This document shows positions 6,466 to 7,595 of a stretch of 7,595 nucleotides of DNA, piece after piece. The notes under the pieces were generated by a model. It did no database searches. It was given only the letters and a program-made list of their open reading frames with translations, and had not been told where the DNA came from. Origin of the DNA: Candidatus Solincola tengchongensis (lineage in GTDB: Bacteria; Actinomycetota; Geothermincolia; Geothermincolales; RBG-13-55-18). Within the stretch, counting starts at the first letter, position 1. Every line of letters starts with the position of its first letter. The stretch spans positions 2,388-9,982 of the forward strand of contig MU158614.1 of assembly GCA_015711895.1 (NCBI GenBank), written 5' to 3'. A program made the position numbers and the translations under genes.

Positions 6466-6471
6466 AGGAGG
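6466..6471 (+). promoter_or_regulatory. Strong ribosome binding site of the 95-residue membrane protein gene
   Basis: AGGAGG lies 6 nt before the ATG at 6478. It decides the start, since the same frame is open far upstream through the M23 gene. Confidence 0.85.
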
Positions 6472-6477
6472 AAAGCG

Positions 6478-6765
6478 ATGAAGGAAAATCAGCCTACCTG
6501 GCCCCGGATGGGCCTTATGCTCCTGCCCGCCGCCGTGATGGTGGTCTGCTGTTACCTTCTCTCCAATCGCAGGGAGAGCCTGGGAGGGGCGGCGGGAATC
6601 CTGGTGTTGTTGGCTGCTCTCTCTTTCGTGGCCTTTTTCGCCGCGCTTTACTTTATCTACCTTCGCCCCCAGTACGGGGCCCGCGCGTTCCTACACCTCG
6701 GCCTTTTTCTCCTGGGGCACGGGATACTCGTGCTCCTCTTGTGGAAGGCGGGGGTGCTGGGTTGA
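6478..6765 (+). CDS. Small three-helix membrane protein, unknown function
   Basis: A 95-residue protein with three hydrophobic helices, at about 11-28 (MGLMLLPAAVMVVCCYLL), 37-61 (GAAGILVLLAALSFVAFF onward) and 70-89 (AFLHLGLFLLGHGILVLLLW). Short basic or polar links (SNRRES and LRPQYGAR) join them, and the N-terminus is short and hydrophilic. No family is recognised. The size and three-helix layout recall some holins, and it follows a peptidoglycan-hydrolase-like gene, but no phage genes are nearby and this is only a size analogy. It is the last gene of the likely operon, 104 bp after the M23 gene. The gap holds a small hairpin, CCGTC (6411-6415) with GACGG (6420-6424), that has no T-tract and so is unlikely to stop transcription. 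It converges with the - strand gene ending 12 bp away. Confidence 0.75.
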   Translation: MKENQPTWPRMGLMLLPAAVMVVCCYLLSNRRESLGGAAGILVLLAALSFVAFFAALYFIYLRPQYGARAFLHLGLFLLGHGILVLLLWKAGVLG

Positions 6766-6777
6766 CCTCGCCTGATC

Positions 6778-7371
6778 TCAAGCCACGTATGGCCTGCGGA
6801 CCCCACGGTGCGCCGCTCCTTCCCTGCGCGTTTCCTCGCTGCGCAGGAGGATATAAGGGATGATGATTGTGAGCCCCCAGTAAAAGGAGAGCAGAAACCC
6901 GCTTATGGAGAAGGCCAACAGGCACCACAGGTTGCCGGTCAGGAGCGTGGCCATGCCCCATATGAGCACCAGGAGAGTCAGGGCGGCGAAGATGCGGTTC
7001 CTGCGGACCGCCGCTTTCCTGGAGGACGACCTTGGAGGGACGGTGCGCGCCGGCTTCCTCGTTGTGGCGGAAGGCGCAGAGGCGGGTGCGGTGGCGGGGT
7101 TCCTTTCGACACGCTTCCTAGGGTTGGCTTCGATAACGGCCCGGGAACTCGCGGCAGCGAAGCCGGCCGCGCGGTGATCCGGCGAGGCGGCGGCCGACTC
7201 CACCCGGGGTTCGAGGGATTGACCTATCTCCTGCATGCTCTTCCTGAAGGTCTGCGTGGTCACCAGGGGCGAGTCCTCGAGCTTTCCCCGGATTATGGGG
7301 GGCACGATGGCCAGCATGGCTATGAAGCCCAGAAGGAGCAAGGCCAGTATCTCCAAGGCGCCCTCCCGCAT
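6778..7371 (-). CDS. Three-helix membrane protein with long basic cytoplasmic linker, SepX/GlpR-like in layout
   Basis: A 197-residue protein read from the ATG at 7371. An N-terminal helix (about 6-26, LEILALLLLGFIAMLAIVPP) is followed by RGKLEDSPLVTTQTFRKSMQEI (27-48). A low-complexity Ala/Pro/Arg/Ser linker (about 58-124) leads to two C-terminal helices (126-145 and 150-176) and a charged tail. One N-terminal helix, a disordered cytoplasmic linker and a C-terminal helix pair is also the layout I recall for the actinobacterial division proteins SepX (Streptomyces) and GlpR (Corynebacterium). The match is by topology and general character, not by a diagnostic motif. A GTG at 7404 would add 11 residues but has no ribosome site, while GGTGGCGGGGAG lies just ahead of 7371. 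The gene runs convergent to the operon and divergent from the gene at the right edge. Confidence 0.7.
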   Translation of the reverse strand: MREGALEILALLLLGFIAMLAIVPPIIRGKLEDSPLVTTQTFRKSMQEIGQSLEPRVESAAASPDHRAAGFAAASSRAVIEANPRKRVERNPATAPASAPSATTRKPARTVPPRSSSRKAAVRRNRIFAALTLLVLIWGMATLLTGNLWCLLAFSISGFLLSFYWGLTIIIPYILLRSEETRREGAAHRGVRRPYVA

Positions 7372-7417
7372 GGACTCCCCGCCACCGGACAGCGGAGCAT
7401 GCACTACATTTAGCCGT

Positions 7418-7446
7418 TTGACGCCTTCTGCATTTCCACATAATGT
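7418..7446 (+). promoter_or_regulatory. Possible promoter for the gene at the right edge
   Basis: TTGACG (7418-7423, 5 of 6 for -35), a 17-bp spacer and TAATGT (7441-7446, a poor -10) point to the right. ACATAATGT (7438-7446) is an interrupted palindrome, and ATTTCCAC is repeated at 7432-7439 and 7447-7454, so a regulator site may overlap. The leader to 7563 would be about 110 nt. Confidence 0.35.
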
Positions 7447-7562
7447 ATTTCCACCCGTGGACGCGCAGTTCCTTCAGTCTGGAGGAAGTTATTTCCTGGT
7501 GTCGGATGCGGAGGCTAAAATGGGACCTGTGCGGCGGGGATTTGAGCTAGAAGGGATGCCGG

Positions 7563-7595
7563 GTGAATCCGCAGGACGAGGAGAGAATCTATACC
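7563..7595 (+). CDS. N-terminus of an unidentified gene, cut by the right edge
   Basis: Eleven codons from a GTG read MNPQDEERIYT, with AAGGG 7 nt upstream. Third positions are mostly G/C, as expected here. A competing start is the ATG at 7520, in another frame, with GGAGG 5 nt upstream, but that frame has poor third-position GC. Too short to assign any product. Confidence 0.45.
   Translation, partial: MNPQDEERIYT

Noticed and set aside
5572..6477. Long + strand open frame running over the M23 gene into the 95-residue protein
   Set aside because: It is open only because of high GC. The translation is Arg/Gly/Pro-rich and overlaps a better coding frame; the real gene starts at 6478 behind AGGAGG.
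6823..6847. Inverted repeat CCTGCGC/GCGCAGG as terminator of the + strand operon
   Set aside because: No T-tract follows on either side and it lies inside the coding sequence of the - strand gene.

Overview
The window is GC-rich (high G/C at third codon positions) and reads like an Actinomycetota chromosome. It has no rRNA, tRNA, phage structural genes or cas genes. The actinobacterial placement rests on base composition, an M23 peptidase of the 'TTY' subtype, a kinase-PASTA membrane protein and a reverse-strand gene with the layout of the SepX/GlpR division proteins. It is an inference; no marker gene is present.

Left part (1-1920, + strand): the 3' portion of a CocE/NonD-type alpha/beta hydrolase (peptidase S15-like), open at the left edge. 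Its catalytic residues are present. A 5-bp tandem duplication (AGCGC x2, 1679-1688) shifts the frame, so translation stops at 1756 while the expected C-terminus (ending near PSRVILPVV) continues in another frame to 1830. A GC-rich hairpin followed by T-rich sequence at 1890-1925 looks like the terminator.

Middle (1921-2773): mostly non-coding, with one small two-helix membrane protein on the - strand (2219-2422). Around it are a 21/23-bp imperfect repeat at its 3' end, several hairpins, and a pair of nearly identical 36-bp direct repeats (2445-2480 and 2518-2553) upstream of its start. An AT-rich stretch then carries a near-consensus promoter (TTGACA-17-TATCTT) with a perfect 16-bp palindrome in the spacer.

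Core (2774-6765, + strand): a likely three-gene operon from that promoter. It encodes (1) a membrane-anchored pseudokinase fused to one PASTA and one PKD-like domain outside the cell; (2) a secreted M23-type peptidase domain joined to about 400 residues of basic amphipathic helices and glycine/alanine-rich hydrophobic segments; (3) a 95-residue protein with three predicted transmembrane helices. The first two start 3 bp apart with the ribosome site inside the upstream gene. The set suggests a cell-wall-sensing or wall-remodelling membrane system that I do not recognise as described; this is the most interesting part of the window.

Right part (6778-7595): a convergent - strand gene for a three-helix membrane protein with a basic, Ala/Pro-rich cytoplasmic linker, SepX/GlpR-like in layout, then a non-coding gap with a possible + strand promoter and the first codons of a gene cut by the right edge.
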